A stretch of 10,971 bases of DNA from Candidatus Nanopelagicales bacterium (GTDB lineage: Bacteria; Actinomycetota; Actinomycetes; S36-B12; UBA5976), in the NCBI GenBank assembly GCA_023254955.1, contig JALRKC010000019.1, forward strand, positions 1 to 10,971. Direction: 5' to 3'. The first letter of the stretch is position 1. The number at the start of each line of letters is the position of its first letter. Made by a program: the position numbers and the translations under genes. The notes beneath the pieces are model-generated. The model saw nothing but the letters and a program-made list of their open reading frames with translations. It did not search any database and was not told where the DNA came from. Below, in pieces: positions 1 through 7,141 of this stretch.

Positions 1-181
1 CGATTAATCCAATGCCCGCAGTTCCTGCCAGAATTAAAGCCGCATCACTAACTGCACAAATAACTATTGCCGTGCTTACATAATTTCTTTGTAATCCTAG
101 GCGGAGAATATAAGAATTTTGAGCCCCGATAGCCACAATTAATGACAAACTAGTGAGCATTCCAGTCAGGAATATTTGCAA
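1..181 (-). CDS. LysE/ArgO-family amino-acid exporter, N-terminal part (runs off left edge)
   Basis: Sixty codons are visible before the window edge. The product begins (M)QIFLTGMLTSLSLIVAIGAQ and continues NSYILRLGLQRNY, then a second hydrophobic stretch containing VICAVSDAALILAGTAGIG. The GxxTGxSLIVAIGAQN-like first helix, the LRxGL-R loop and the CAxSDAxLI second helix are the hallmarks of LysE/ArgO exporters, inner-membrane proteins that export basic amino acids such as lysine or arginine. The start is taken as TTG at 181, because GAGGT lies just upstream on the minus strand (189-185) and the resulting N-terminus matches the family. An ATG eight codons in (160) would cut into the first helix. 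Substrate cannot be told from this fragment. No LysR-type regulator, a common partner of lysE, is visible in the window. Confidence 0.85.
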   Translation of the reverse strand, partial: MQIFLTGMLTSLSLIVAIGAQNSYILRLGLQRNYVSTAIVICAVSDAALILAGTAGIGLI

Positions 182-444
182 TTTACCTCAATCAAGTAGA
201 GGGCAATCATATAACAAGTGCTTGCTAATTGATTAGATCACATCACGTAGACTTTTTTAAGTCTCCATATAAATTTTTCAAATTCTATTTATGTTAGTTG
301 ATAGAAAATTAATTGCATCATTTACCTCAAAGGCATGCCAAGACTTGGATTCTAATCTCGGTAAATTCATACGATCCTTGGTGTGCCCGATGCTGGAAAC
401 TAGTCTATAAAGTGATTCAGATCAATTCGACACAAATTAAGTAT
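182..444. other. Intergenic stretch upstream of the LysE-type gene, with small inverted repeats
   Basis: This lies between the LysE-type start and the end of the ABC permease. Two adjacent small inverted repeats, CAAG-TG-CTTG (215-224) and CTAAT-TG-ATTAG (225-236), sit 34-55 bases upstream of the exporter start and could be regulator contacts. AGACTT-TTTT-AAGTCT (249-264) is a 6-bp inverted repeat with a 4-base loop. It has no GC-rich stem and no T-run, so it is not a convincing terminator. A 30-codon minus-strand ORF (278-370) is listed separately with low confidence. A plus-strand reading frame across 313-522 overlaps the real permease and has no family signal. No RNA gene was recognised. 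Confidence 0.5.
278..370 (-). CDS. Doubtful small ORF (30 aa), possible remnant or microprotein
   Basis: A minus-strand ATG at 370 is preceded by AAGGA with a 4-base gap and opens a 30-residue frame, MNLPRLESKSWHAFEVNDAI plus NFLSTNINRI, ending in TGA. The W-H-(x3)-V-(x)-D-A-(xx)-L pattern resembles the extreme N-terminus of P-type cation ATPases (Cation_ATPase_N), but the resemblance is short and there is no ATPase downstream. It lies 75 bases after the ABC permease stop on the same strand, so it could be a third small cistron, a decayed gene start, or chance. Evidence for expression is only the Shine-Dalgarno-like site. Confidence 0.2.
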   Translation of the reverse strand: MNLPRLESKSWHAFEVNDAINFLSTNINRI

Positions 445-1245
445 TTACGAGGCAAGATTTCTCTTAGTGAATCGAGTTATCCCAATTACTTTGAATATCA
501 AACCAGAAAAAATCAGTATTAAACTGCCTTGAAGAAAATCGGTATCAAATAATGACCCGCTTGCGTTGTACCACTTCCATGGTGAAACGACTCGAAATTT
601 TTCAAGCCATTCAATTGCTTGACCCAAGCCATCAATTAAATAACTTAAGAATGCAAAGCTAGCCGCAGAGGCAATACCTATCGCTCTACTACCGGTTGCT
701 GCTGAAATTCCTTGCGAGAGCAGGCCAAAAAATAAAACTAAAGCACTTAACGCAATAGTGATCGAGATTAAATTTATTGCTGGAATTTCAATTTGAAAGA
801 ACGGACCGTAAAGCAGCGTGGGTAGTAATGCTAAAAACGAAAGCCAAATCAAAGTAAGCGAGAGCGTTATCGACTTAAGAAAATAAAGACGAATTCGACT
901 AATTGGCTGAGCTAGCAATAAATCTAGAGTGCCTGCCTCTTCTTCACCAGCAAGTGAGTAAGCGCCCCGTCCTATTGCATAAACCAATAAAACTGCGGGC
1001 AGAAAAAAAAGATAAGTTTCTGTAAGTAGGTAGCCCATAGGAGTTGAAAGCTGAGCATTTCCAAATAGCGGTTGTAGCGCCTCCGGAAGTTGATCGAATA
1101 TTTGATCTAACTCTTCGGATCCCTTAATGCTAGGGAAAAATGCATTTGTAAGGCTTACTATCGAAAAGATTGCAATTGACCAGCCCAAAATAGAGCGAAA
1201 TTGTATTTGAAATTCCGACCTGATAAATGAAAATGCCTTACTCAT
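445..1245 (-). CDS. ABC-2 type exporter permease
   Basis: This 266-residue membrane protein is the pore-forming partner of the ATPase encoded just upstream. About six hydrophobic segments are visible, near residues 20-36, 77-97, 122-146, 155-178, 186-208 and 238-256. Between the second and third lies EEEAGTLDLLLAQPISRIRL (101-120), the cytoplasmic coupling-helix motif (EE-GTL--LL--PISR) typical of ABC-2/DrrB-like permeases. The C-terminus ends in a basic FTKRNLAS tail, as usual in this family. The start ATG at 1245 lies inside the last codons of the ATPase gene (8-base overlap, ATGAGTAA), so the two are translationally coupled and almost certainly form one transporter. Exported substrate unknown; drug, lipid or peptide export are all possible. 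Confidence 0.88.
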   Translation of the reverse strand: MSKAFSFIRSEFQIQFRSILGWSIAIFSIVSLTNAFFPSIKGSEELDQIFDQLPEALQPLFGNAQLSTPMGYLLTETYLFFLPAVLLVYAIGRGAYSLAGEEEAGTLDLLLAQPISRIRLYFLKSITLSLTLIWLSFLALLPTLLYGPFFQIEIPAINLISITIALSALVLFFGLLSQGISAATGSRAIGIASAASFAFLSYLIDGLGQAIEWLEKFRVVSPWKWYNASGSLFDTDFLQGSLILIFSGLIFKVIGITRFTKRNLAS

Positions 1246-2149
1246 GATTAGCCCTTTGTTCAGGGTAGAAAGTTTTGAGCAATTCCTCTAAGTCGCCACC
1301 CTTTTGGTCAATTTTTAGCACTTCTACCCTTGAGAGCGCTTTAATTAGAGGATCAATAGAACCTTTAACCGTTACTTCTAAATGCGTTGCAGTTTTTATA
1401 ATTTCAAAGTTTGAATTGTTAAACAAAGAGGCTCTTACTAAAGCTTCATTGTTCATATCTTTCAGCGTTATAAAATATTTTGGCTTCAACTCTCTTTTTA
1501 GATCTTTAATTGATTTATAGTTAATAAGTGACCCTTCCCGCAAAATTGCAATTTGGTCAGTTAAATTTTCAAGTTCACTCAAGACATGACTTGAGAGCAC
1601 AACACACGCCCCCTCTTCAACTTTATTTTTAATTAAATCCTCAAAGACATTCTGTATTAAGGGATCTAACCCAGAAGATGGTTCGTCTAGCAGTAGAATG
1701 GGGGTTTTTGGTGCCAGGGCAAGCACCAAACCAACTTTTTGTCGATTACCTTTAGATAAAGTGCCGATTTTTTTTGAGAGATCAATTTGTAAATGACTTG
1801 CAATGCTGCTTACTTCGTTTTGACTAATGTCATCCCTACCTGAAGTAAAGCGCTTAATAATGTCATAGCCTGTTAATTTCTTAGGTAAATTAAGTTCTCC
1901 AGGTAAATAAGAGATGACACTTCTCGCATTTGGCGTTCGTGAGTCAACATTAAAAATCTTGATATTGCCTGAGGTTGGATGTACTAAATCTAAAATTGCA
2001 CGTATCCAAGTTGTTTTTCCAGCTCCATTTGGCCCTAAAAGCCCTAATACCTCACCTCGCATTGCTTTGAGGTTTATTTCAGTTATTCCTCTCGCTTTCC
2101 CATAATTAACCGTTAGTGAGTGGGTTTCTAAAGCAGCTGCAGAGGTCAT
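1238..2149 (-). CDS. ABC exporter ATP-binding subunit (DrrA/CcmA-like)
   Basis: This 303-residue nucleotide-binding subunit powers export through the ABC-2 permease that follows it. Walker A is GPNGAGKTT (39-47). The Q-loop region reads YLPGEL (81-86), the variant common in drug-export type ATPases. The ABC signature is LSKGNRQKVG (131-140), Walker B ILLLDEPSSG (151-160), and the switch histidine H188 lies in VVLSSHVL. Residues 215-303 form the C-terminal extension usual in DrrA-type subunits. All catalytic elements are intact. The start ATG at 2149 is placed exactly six bases after a TAGACT box on the minus strand, consistent with a leaderless transcript. No good Shine-Dalgarno sequence is present. 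The stop overlaps the permease start. Confidence 0.92.
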   Translation of the reverse strand: MTSAAALETHSLTVNYGKARGITEINLKAMRGEVLGLLGPNGAGKTTWIRAILDLVHPTSGNIKIFNVDSRTPNARSVISYLPGELNLPKKLTGYDIIKRFTSGRDDISQNEVSSIASHLQIDLSKKIGTLSKGNRQKVGLVLALAPKTPILLLDEPSSGLDPLIQNVFEDLIKNKVEEGACVVLSSHVLSELENLTDQIAILREGSLINYKSIKDLKRELKPKYFITLKDMNNEALVRASLFNNSNFEIIKTATHLEVTVKGSIDPLIKALSRVEVLKIDQKGGDLEELLKTFYPEQRANHE

Positions 2150-2161
2150 TTTCTTAGTCTA
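2150..2161 (-). promoter_or_regulatory. Leaderless promoter -10 box for the ABC operon
   Basis: Read on the minus strand, TAGACT (2161-2156) is followed by AAGAAA and then ATG at 2149. If the last T of TAGACT is -7, transcription starts at the A of the start codon. The box fits the actinobacterial TANNNT pattern. No convincing -35 hexamer was found. The plus-strand copy of the same stretch (TAGTCT, 2155-2160) could serve the divergent gene. Confidence 0.5.
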
Positions 2162-2197
2162 GTCATCAACCAGTTAATGAGGAGTAGCATTTTAGAT

Positions 2198-2644
2198 ATG
2201 ACCTCAAAAAATCCAAATCGGATTCTCGGACTAGTAGTAGCTTTAATTGTTTTAGTTTCTGTTCTGGTGGTAATTGTTTCGACAAACAGACCAGCTCAGG
2301 ATTTAGATGCCAATTCACCAGAGGGTGTCGTGCAAGCCTATTTAGTGGATATTGTTGATGGTAATTATGAATCTGCTATGACTTATATGGAGGCAGATTC
2401 TAAATGTGTTGCAAGTGATTTAGATCGTACTTATGTTCCAACAAATGTAAGAATTAATTTATTGGGCATCGAACTCGATGACTCTAGAGCTAGAGTTAAA
2501 TTTCAAATAGAAACACCTAGCGGGGCTCCTCTAGACAGCTACTACACAGAAGAACAAGTAATTCGCTTAGTAGATGAAAACGGCACTTGGAAAATTACTG
2601 GAATTCCATGGCCATTGTATGACTGCGGAATACTAAATAAATGA
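2198..2644 (+). CDS. Small membrane-anchored protein with NTF2-like/DUF4878-like outer domain
   Basis: The product is 148 residues from ATG 2198. A short basic cytoplasmic start (MTSKNPNR) leads into one hydrophobic anchor (about residues 9-28, ILGLVVALIVLVSVLVVIVS), and the rest would lie outside the membrane. The outer part has the layout of NTF2-like accessory domains (DUF4878 type): an early SPEGVVQAYLVDIVDGNYESA helix region, then beta strands ending in EEQVIRLVDENGTWKITGI. Two cysteines (C65 and C144) could form a disulfide. A longer version from ATG 2177 (155 residues) is possible. The downstream ATG is preferred because GAGGAG (2179-2184) precedes it, although at a long 13-base gap, while 2177 has no such site. 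The stop overlaps the next start (ATGA), so both are probably made together. Role unknown. Confidence 0.7.
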   Translation: MTSKNPNRILGLVVALIVLVSVLVVIVSTNRPAQDLDANSPEGVVQAYLVDIVDGNYESAMTYMEADSKCVASDLDRTYVPTNVRINLLGIELDDSRARVKFQIETPSGAPLDSYYTEEQVIRLVDENGTWKITGIPWPLYDCGILNK

Positions 2645-4344
2645 TTGCTTCTTTAGCGCTATTGACAATTTTGTTGACCGGAATTGTCATCTTGATTTCT
2701 AAACGTGCTACTAAAAGTACTTTTAGAGAAGAGAATACAAATAATCTAAAGCAGTTCTTTCAATATTCCGTACTTTTTGGACTAGTAATAGTTGTAGCGG
2801 TTGGTTTCGCAGGTTTGCTCGGGCGAATTTTTAATCGCAGTACATTTGTTTTAGCCGACGAAAGCGCCTTGGCGCGCTATAGCGCATTCGTGATTGTCGG
2901 GTTGCCGCTACTGCTGGGAATTGCTAATTGGCTCAGAAGACAACATCAACAAAACACTAAAGAAAAAGAATCTTTAGCTTGGAATTTTTATCTAACAGTC
3001 ATTACTATTATCGCGCTCATCGCTTGGGCCTCGGCGCTAAATCAACTTTTGAGATGGATTTTTGCAGATGAATTTATTTCTAGTCAATCCTTCTCGGTAT
3101 TTATAGTCTGGATATTAATTTGGGTAATACATCTTAGATTTGCTTGGAAAAATGCTGATCCACAAAAAATACAACTTTCTTTTTTAATAGGCTCTTTCAT
3201 CGGAGCGGTGGTTGGAATTGTGGCAGTTTCTACAATTTTGAGTACCGCCTTAAGAGCTCTGATGATTACTCGAGAGACAAATTTAATAGAGTCCAATTTA
3301 AATAGTTTGATTTATGGCCTAATTTATTTATCCATTGCAGCAATAATTTGGATAACTTATTGGATTCGCTTTGCGATTACATCTGAAAAAACGGTTCTCT
3401 GGTTTACCTATCTAATAATTGTTGCGATTGGCGGATCACTTATTACTGCGGTAAGTACACTCTCCACATCGGTTTATCAGATTATTGTTTGGCTGATCGG
3501 CGAGCCAGTTGAGAAAACTTTTAGTAGTCATTTTCAAAATATGCCGACGTTAGCTTCGGTAGCGCTAACTACACTATTTGTTTGGTGGTACCACAAATCA
3601 GTCCTAAAAGAAATCAATGTAGGTAGAAGAAACGATGTGAATCGTACCTATGATTATCTAATTGCCGCAATAGGGCTAGTTGCTGCTACGGCTGGCTTTA
3701 CAACTGTCCTGGTGTCATTAATGGAAAGCCTTGCGGTGGCTTCGCTCATTACTGGTGGCAGCGCTATTAATACATTGTTATTGGCGTTAACATTAATTGC
3801 AGTTGGAGCACCATTTTGGTTTATACATTGGAATCGCGTACAGAAACTAATAACTTATCAAGATCTTGATGAGCAAAAATCACCAGTTAGAAGAGTTTAT
3901 TTATTTTTATTGTTTGGTGTTAGTGGAATCGCAGCAATAGTTTCTGCAATTTTAGTTGTTTACTTTGTCTTTGAAGACTCCTTTACTGGTGGGTTAAGTA
4001 TTGAAACGTTAAGAAAATTACGCTTTCCCTTGGCAATATTAATTTCGACTGCTGTGATTTCGGGTTACCACTGGTTAGTATTTCGAACAGATCGAGAATT
4101 AGATTTAGCAGATGCCATAGAACCTGACAATATTTATGTAATTTCGCCTTCAGATAAAGATCTAGCTGATTGGCTTAAAAAAAATACTAGCGGTAAGTCA
4201 AAAGTATGGATTGATCTTGATTCAAAGGCTGAGCCGTTTGATAGAGCAGAATTACTTCAATTGATTAAATCGAGCCGTAGTAAAACTATTTTTGTACTAA
4301 ACCATGATGGAAAGCCGCAGATTATTAATGTGGGTAACGAGTAG
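2641..4344 (+). CDS. Large polytopic membrane protein with six internal repeats (DUF5671-like)
   Basis: This 567-residue protein has one N-terminal hydrophobic segment (3-20) and about twelve further segments arranged as six similar units, near residues 40-100, 115-170, 178-248, 255-322, 335-400 and 417-482. Each unit is a first helix with small residues (for example YLIIVAIGGSLITAVSTLST), a loop, and a second helix ending in aromatic plus basic residues: NWLRRQ, IHLRFAWK, TYWIRFA, VWWYHKS, FIHWNRVQK, YHWLVFR. This pattern matches my memory of DUF5671 membrane proteins. A soluble tail (about 490-567) is rich in charged residues. It starts inside the stop codon of the preceding gene (4-base overlap). 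No catalytic motif is apparent. The family has no function that I know of; a scaffold or sensor role would be speculation. Confidence 0.75.
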   Translation: MIASLALLTILLTGIVILISKRATKSTFREENTNNLKQFFQYSVLFGLVIVVAVGFAGLLGRIFNRSTFVLADESALARYSAFVIVGLPLLLGIANWLRRQHQQNTKEKESLAWNFYLTVITIIALIAWASALNQLLRWIFADEFISSQSFSVFIVWILIWVIHLRFAWKNADPQKIQLSFLIGSFIGAVVGIVAVSTILSTALRALMITRETNLIESNLNSLIYGLIYLSIAAIIWITYWIRFAITSEKTVLWFTYLIIVAIGGSLITAVSTLSTSVYQIIVWLIGEPVEKTFSSHFQNMPTLASVALTTLFVWWYHKSVLKEINVGRRNDVNRTYDYLIAAIGLVAATAGFTTVLVSLMESLAVASLITGGSAINTLLLALTLIAVGAPFWFIHWNRVQKLITYQDLDEQKSPVRRVYLFLLFGVSGIAAIVSAILVVYFVFEDSFTGGLSIETLRKLRFPLAILISTAVISGYHWLVFRTDRELDLADAIEPDNIYVISPSDKDLADWLKKNTSGKSKVWIDLDSKAEPFDRAELLQLIKSSRSKTIFVLNHDGKPQIINVGNE

Positions 4345-4374
4345 TTTTTGTATCCAAAGGAAATCGGCTAGACT
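4345..4374 (+). promoter_or_regulatory. Candidate promoter for the universal stress protein gene
   Basis: TTTTTG (4345-4350) and TAGACT (4369-4374) are separated by 18 bases and lie 30 bases before the ATG at 4405. The leader then carries GAGGG (4395-4399) five bases before the start. The -10 hexamer is identical to those proposed for the ABC ATPase and TspO genes. The -35 is weak. Confidence 0.35.
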
Positions 4375-4404
4375 AGTCAAACTTGTAGCCAAAAGAGGGT
4401 CCTG

Positions 4405-5214
4405 ATGGAGCTTTTAAAAAAAATTACCTTCGGTGACGATAGTTCAAAAGCCTCTGATACCGCCTGGGGTTGGATTTGCGCTCAAAGTTGGCCAGAATGG
4501 TCGGTAGACATTGTTACAGTTCAAGATTTTAAGTTGCAAGAGCGAGAAACCTCAGAGGATGCTTACGAACTCCATGAATGGACACCGCCGGTGCCAAGAA
4601 ATGCACCCGTAAGCACTGGTTTAGCAAAGACGAATTATTTGACTGCAAAAAATGATCCACGATTAATTTTGGGTGAATGTAGTGAGACTGATTTAATTGT
4701 AGTTGGCCCACGTGGCAAAGGTTTACTAAAAGCGATGCATATTGGAAGCACTGCTGAAGCTCTGTTGCGCTGTCCAAATGCTCCGTTGGTGATTGCACGT
4801 GACGAGAAACCTATTAAAACCATCTTGCTTTGTGTGGATGGTTCAGTTCATGCTGACTACGTTGTTAACTTATTGGCGGCTATGCCATGGATTAAAGATG
4901 TACAAGTTACTTTATTAGGCGTGGTTGAGATTGAAAACGACATTCGATCGAAGGTAAGCGCTGCAGCAAAAATCTTGCATAGCGCAGGAGCTAAAACAGT
5001 AGAGAAAATTGTTGAACCAGATCCACTATCAATCACAATTAGTCCAAAAATGACAATTTTGGACACTATAGATGAACTAGCACCAGATTTAGTTGCCCTA
5101 GGCACACGAGGAATGACTGGATTGCCAAGAGTTTTAGTTGGCTCGGTAGCTAGTGCTATAGCTCATTACGCAAGCAGTTCCGTTCTGCTAGCCCACGACT
5201 GGTCTGTTGAATAA
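4405..5214 (+). CDS. Tandem-domain universal stress protein (UspA family)
   Basis: This 269-residue cytoplasmic protein is made of two Usp domains, about 1-133 and 136-269. Each begins with the expected beta strand and acidic residue (FGDDSS at 9-14; CVDGS at 143-147). Each carries the ATP-binding signature G-2x-G-9x-G-S: GPRG...GS at 101-115 and GTRG...GS at 233-247. Both halves therefore look able to bind nucleotide. Such double Usp proteins are common in actinobacteria and are linked to slow growth, hypoxia and general stress survival. The start ATG is supported by GAGGG five bases upstream. It follows the repeat membrane protein by 60 bases with its own candidate promoter and precedes the hydrolase by 22 bases, so a two-gene unit is possible. 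Confidence 0.93.
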   Translation: MELLKKITFGDDSSKASDTAWGWICAQSWPEWSVDIVTVQDFKLQERETSEDAYELHEWTPPVPRNAPVSTGLAKTNYLTAKNDPRLILGECSETDLIVVGPRGKGLLKAMHIGSTAEALLRCPNAPLVIARDEKPIKTILLCVDGSVHADYVVNLLAAMPWIKDVQVTLLGVVEIENDIRSKVSAAAKILHSAGAKTVEKIVEPDPLSITISPKMTILDTIDELAPDLVALGTRGMTGLPRVLVGSVASAIAHYASSSVLLAHDWSVE

Positions 5215-5236
5215 TTTGTTTGAGACCGGTGCTTAA

Positions 5237-6298
5237 TTGGACCTAACGCCTTTCGAGGATTTACCAAAAAAATTAAATTTTCGCCCGGGTAAAAATTATT
5301 TTATTAGCAGAAATGAACTAATTAAGAGTTTTGGAGAATTACCAGATTTTCCAGATCATTTTTTATTAGAACGAGGCGAGAGTTTTGTTTATGACGGGCT
5401 GCAAATTACCCCGCTTTCTTGGTCTGTTGGCTACGGGCCTAAAACAAAAGCTTTTTTAGTAAAACCAGAAAATCATGAAGAACCGCTTCCTGGAATAATT
5501 TATCTACACAGCCATGATGATGTTAAGAGCTTTGGCGTCGAAAAAGTATTTGATGATGGTAATTCAGTCACCAATGAAGTTCAAAGGGTGCGAAAGCATC
5601 ATTATGAAAATCAAACTCCAGTAAACGAACTTGCTAAAAGAGGTTTTGCTGTTTTAGTTTTTGATGCTTTTTTATGGGGGTCTAGAAAGTTCCCGCTTGA
5701 GGGTATGCCAATTCGGTTAAAAGAGATTCTTCAGCGCGAAGAATTCGAAGATTTGGCAGTAATGCATGAATCTATGGTGTTATCCAAGTATTTAAGTTTA
5801 TTTGGATCTACTTTGGCAGGGCTTTTAAATTTTGAAGACCAAGTTGCGCTGCAGATAGCAAAGAGTTTGCCAGAAATTTCTAACAAGATTGGAGCAGTAG
5901 GGCTATCTGGAGGTGGATGCCGTGCACTTTATTTACACGCAACTAACCCCGATCTTTCAGCCGTAGTCAGCGTTGGTGCCATGGCGTCATATGAATCTAT
6001 GCTGGAATCGCACGTGGCACCGCACTCTTGGATGTTTTTTCCATTTGATTTAGCTAGCAAAATGGATTGGCCACAAGTAGCAATGATTTCAAATACACCT
6101 TTGTTTGTGCAGTTTTGTTCAAAAGATCAATTATTTACGCCTGCAGGAATGCAAGAAGCCGATAATGCTCTAAAAGATAATTACTCAAAAAACGAAAAGA
6201 TTTATAAAAGCGAGTTCTACCCAGTGCAACATTCCTTCACCACTCAAATGCAAAATGATGCATTTGAGTGGTTAGCAGAAGTGTTATTCAGGGATTAA
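5237..6298 (+). CDS. Alpha/beta hydrolase, dienelactone hydrolase/acetyl-esterase type
   Basis: This 353-residue hydrolase has no signal peptide or membrane segment and is probably cytoplasmic. A strand and oxyanion-type region GIIYLHSHDD (86-95) is followed by the nucleophile elbow VGLSGGGCRA (Ser224), an acid residue in FCSKDQLF (Asp297) and a C-terminal QHSF (His332). This gives a complete Ser-Asp-His triad in the right order. The VFDAFLWGSR segment (141-150) and a long insertion before the elbow resemble the dienelactone hydrolase/acetyl xylan esterase group (Abhydrolase_7-like). The substrate is not predictable. The start is TTG at 5237, the only canonical start near the conserved N-terminus; it lacks a clear ribosome site, so coupling to the stress protein gene is likely. 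The last 15 bases overlap the heliorhodopsin gene on the other strand. Confidence 0.85.
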   Translation: MDLTPFEDLPKKLNFRPGKNYFISRNELIKSFGELPDFPDHFLLERGESFVYDGLQITPLSWSVGYGPKTKAFLVKPENHEEPLPGIIYLHSHDDVKSFGVEKVFDDGNSVTNEVQRVRKHHYENQTPVNELAKRGFAVLVFDAFLWGSRKFPLEGMPIRLKEILQREEFEDLAVMHESMVLSKYLSLFGSTLAGLLNFEDQVALQIAKSLPEISNKIGAVGLSGGGCRALYLHATNPDLSAVVSVGAMASYESMLESHVAPHSWMFFPFDLASKMDWPQVAMISNTPLFVQFCSKDQLFTPAGMQEADNALKDNYSKNEKIYKSEFYPVQHSFTTQMQNDAFEWLAEVLFRD

Positions 6299-7030
6299 AG
6301 TACCTGAAAAGATTTGCCAAGCTAAGGCTGACTTAGCAACCAAGCTCAAAATTATGTACGCGCGCTCACCGTACAAGTAATCGCTCCACTTTCCCTTTTG
6401 CTTATATTGCCAGTACTGCACCAGAGCAAATGAGTTAAAGAAAAGAAATAGTGAAACTACGATTCCATAGACAAAAGCTGGCGGGCTTACCGGAAACTCT
6501 GACCCCGGGGCAATTACTGCAATTAAAATAATTAACCAAGGGACCAAGCCAGCAAGCGAGCCAAATATAAACGGAAGAAAATCTTTTGTACCAGGATTTG
6601 TGTATTTCTCTTGTAGCCAACCGAACCAAATCATGCCGGCATTGACAAAGAAAATACCGATTAATGCGGCAAAGTCAGAAATACCTGTAATTTGTGCAAT
6701 GAGCACGATCATTACTGAAGAGCTGATCGAATACTCAACCCATCGAAAGATATTTTGATTTTTTTCTAATCCCTTTTGATAGCGATTAAAAAATTGTGGA
6801 CTAGCTACTACAAAGTGAAAGAAAGCAGAAAGTAGCAAGAACAATGCAACGCCTGCGCCAACTGGAACCTCAAAAAGTGTGATGGGATCTGCAAACTCAG
6901 ATCCGGGAGGACCAGCTAAGTAAGTAGCTGTCACCGGCAAACTAAATGAATTAGCTAGGGCAAGGACCGCAGCAAATTGAACTAGATGAAATACTCCGGC
7001 GATTACATTGAATCTTCTTAGTTTATTCAT
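6284..7030 (-). CDS. Heliorhodopsin (light-sensing retinal protein)
   Basis: This 248-residue seven-helix retinal protein is very similar, from memory, to heliorhodopsin 48C12. Key residues line up with a constant offset of eight. The Schiff-base lysine is K233 (VAKSALAWQIFSG; K241 in 48C12). The counterion is E99 (FRWVEYSISSS; E107). The polar pocket histidines are H15 (AGVFHL; H23) and H72 (FFHF; H80), and S229 corresponds to S237. Heliorhodopsins lie inverted in the membrane relative to type-1 rhodopsins, have long photocycles and show no ion pumping; sensory or enzyme-regulating roles have been proposed. The start ATG at 7030 has AAGGA five bases upstream (7040-7036). It is divergent from the tspO-like gene and convergent with the hydrolase, with a 15-base overlap that leaves no room for a terminator between them. 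No retinal-synthesis gene is in the window. Confidence 0.98.
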   Translation of the reverse strand: MNKLRRFNVIAGVFHLVQFAAVLALANSFSLPVTATYLAGPPGSEFADPITLFEVPVGAGVALFLLLSAFFHFVVASPQFFNRYQKGLEKNQNIFRWVEYSISSSVMIVLIAQITGISDFAALIGIFFVNAGMIWFGWLQEKYTNPGTKDFLPFIFGSLAGLVPWLIILIAVIAPGSEFPVSPPAFVYGIVVSLFLFFNSFALVQYWQYKQKGKWSDYLYGERAYIILSLVAKSALAWQIFSGTLIPE

Positions 7031-7141
7031 AAATTTCCTTAATAGTGAATAATTAAATCTTAACGCTTAAGGATGGGTTTTACTAGACAGGCTAAAAATA
7101 AATTATTTGTGCTTTATCTAGGCTTTAAATAGACTTTTGGA
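7031..7141. promoter_or_regulatory. Divergent promoter region between heliorhodopsin and tspO-like genes
   Basis: These 111 bases must drive both genes. On the plus strand, TTGTGC (7107-7112), 17 bases, TAGACT (7130-7135) and six bases lead directly to GTG at 7142, which predicts a leaderless tspO transcript. On the minus strand the heliorhodopsin gene has a leader with AAGGA. A TAAGAT (about 7062-7057) is a possible -10 but is weak. GGAG (7139-7142) overlaps the GTG and is too close to act as its ribosome site. Confidence 0.55.

Noticed and set aside
249..264. AGACTT-TTTT-AAGTCT hairpin as a terminator
   Set aside because: Only 6 bp, AT-rich, and no T-run follows it on either strand; no supported gene ends next to it.
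313..522. Plus-strand frame of 69 codons
   Set aside because: It overlaps the well-supported permease gene on the other strand, has no ribosome site and no family signal; composition looks random.
4529..5105. Minus-strand frames opposite the universal stress protein gene
   Set aside because: These mirror the coding strand; the plus-strand product has two intact Usp domains.
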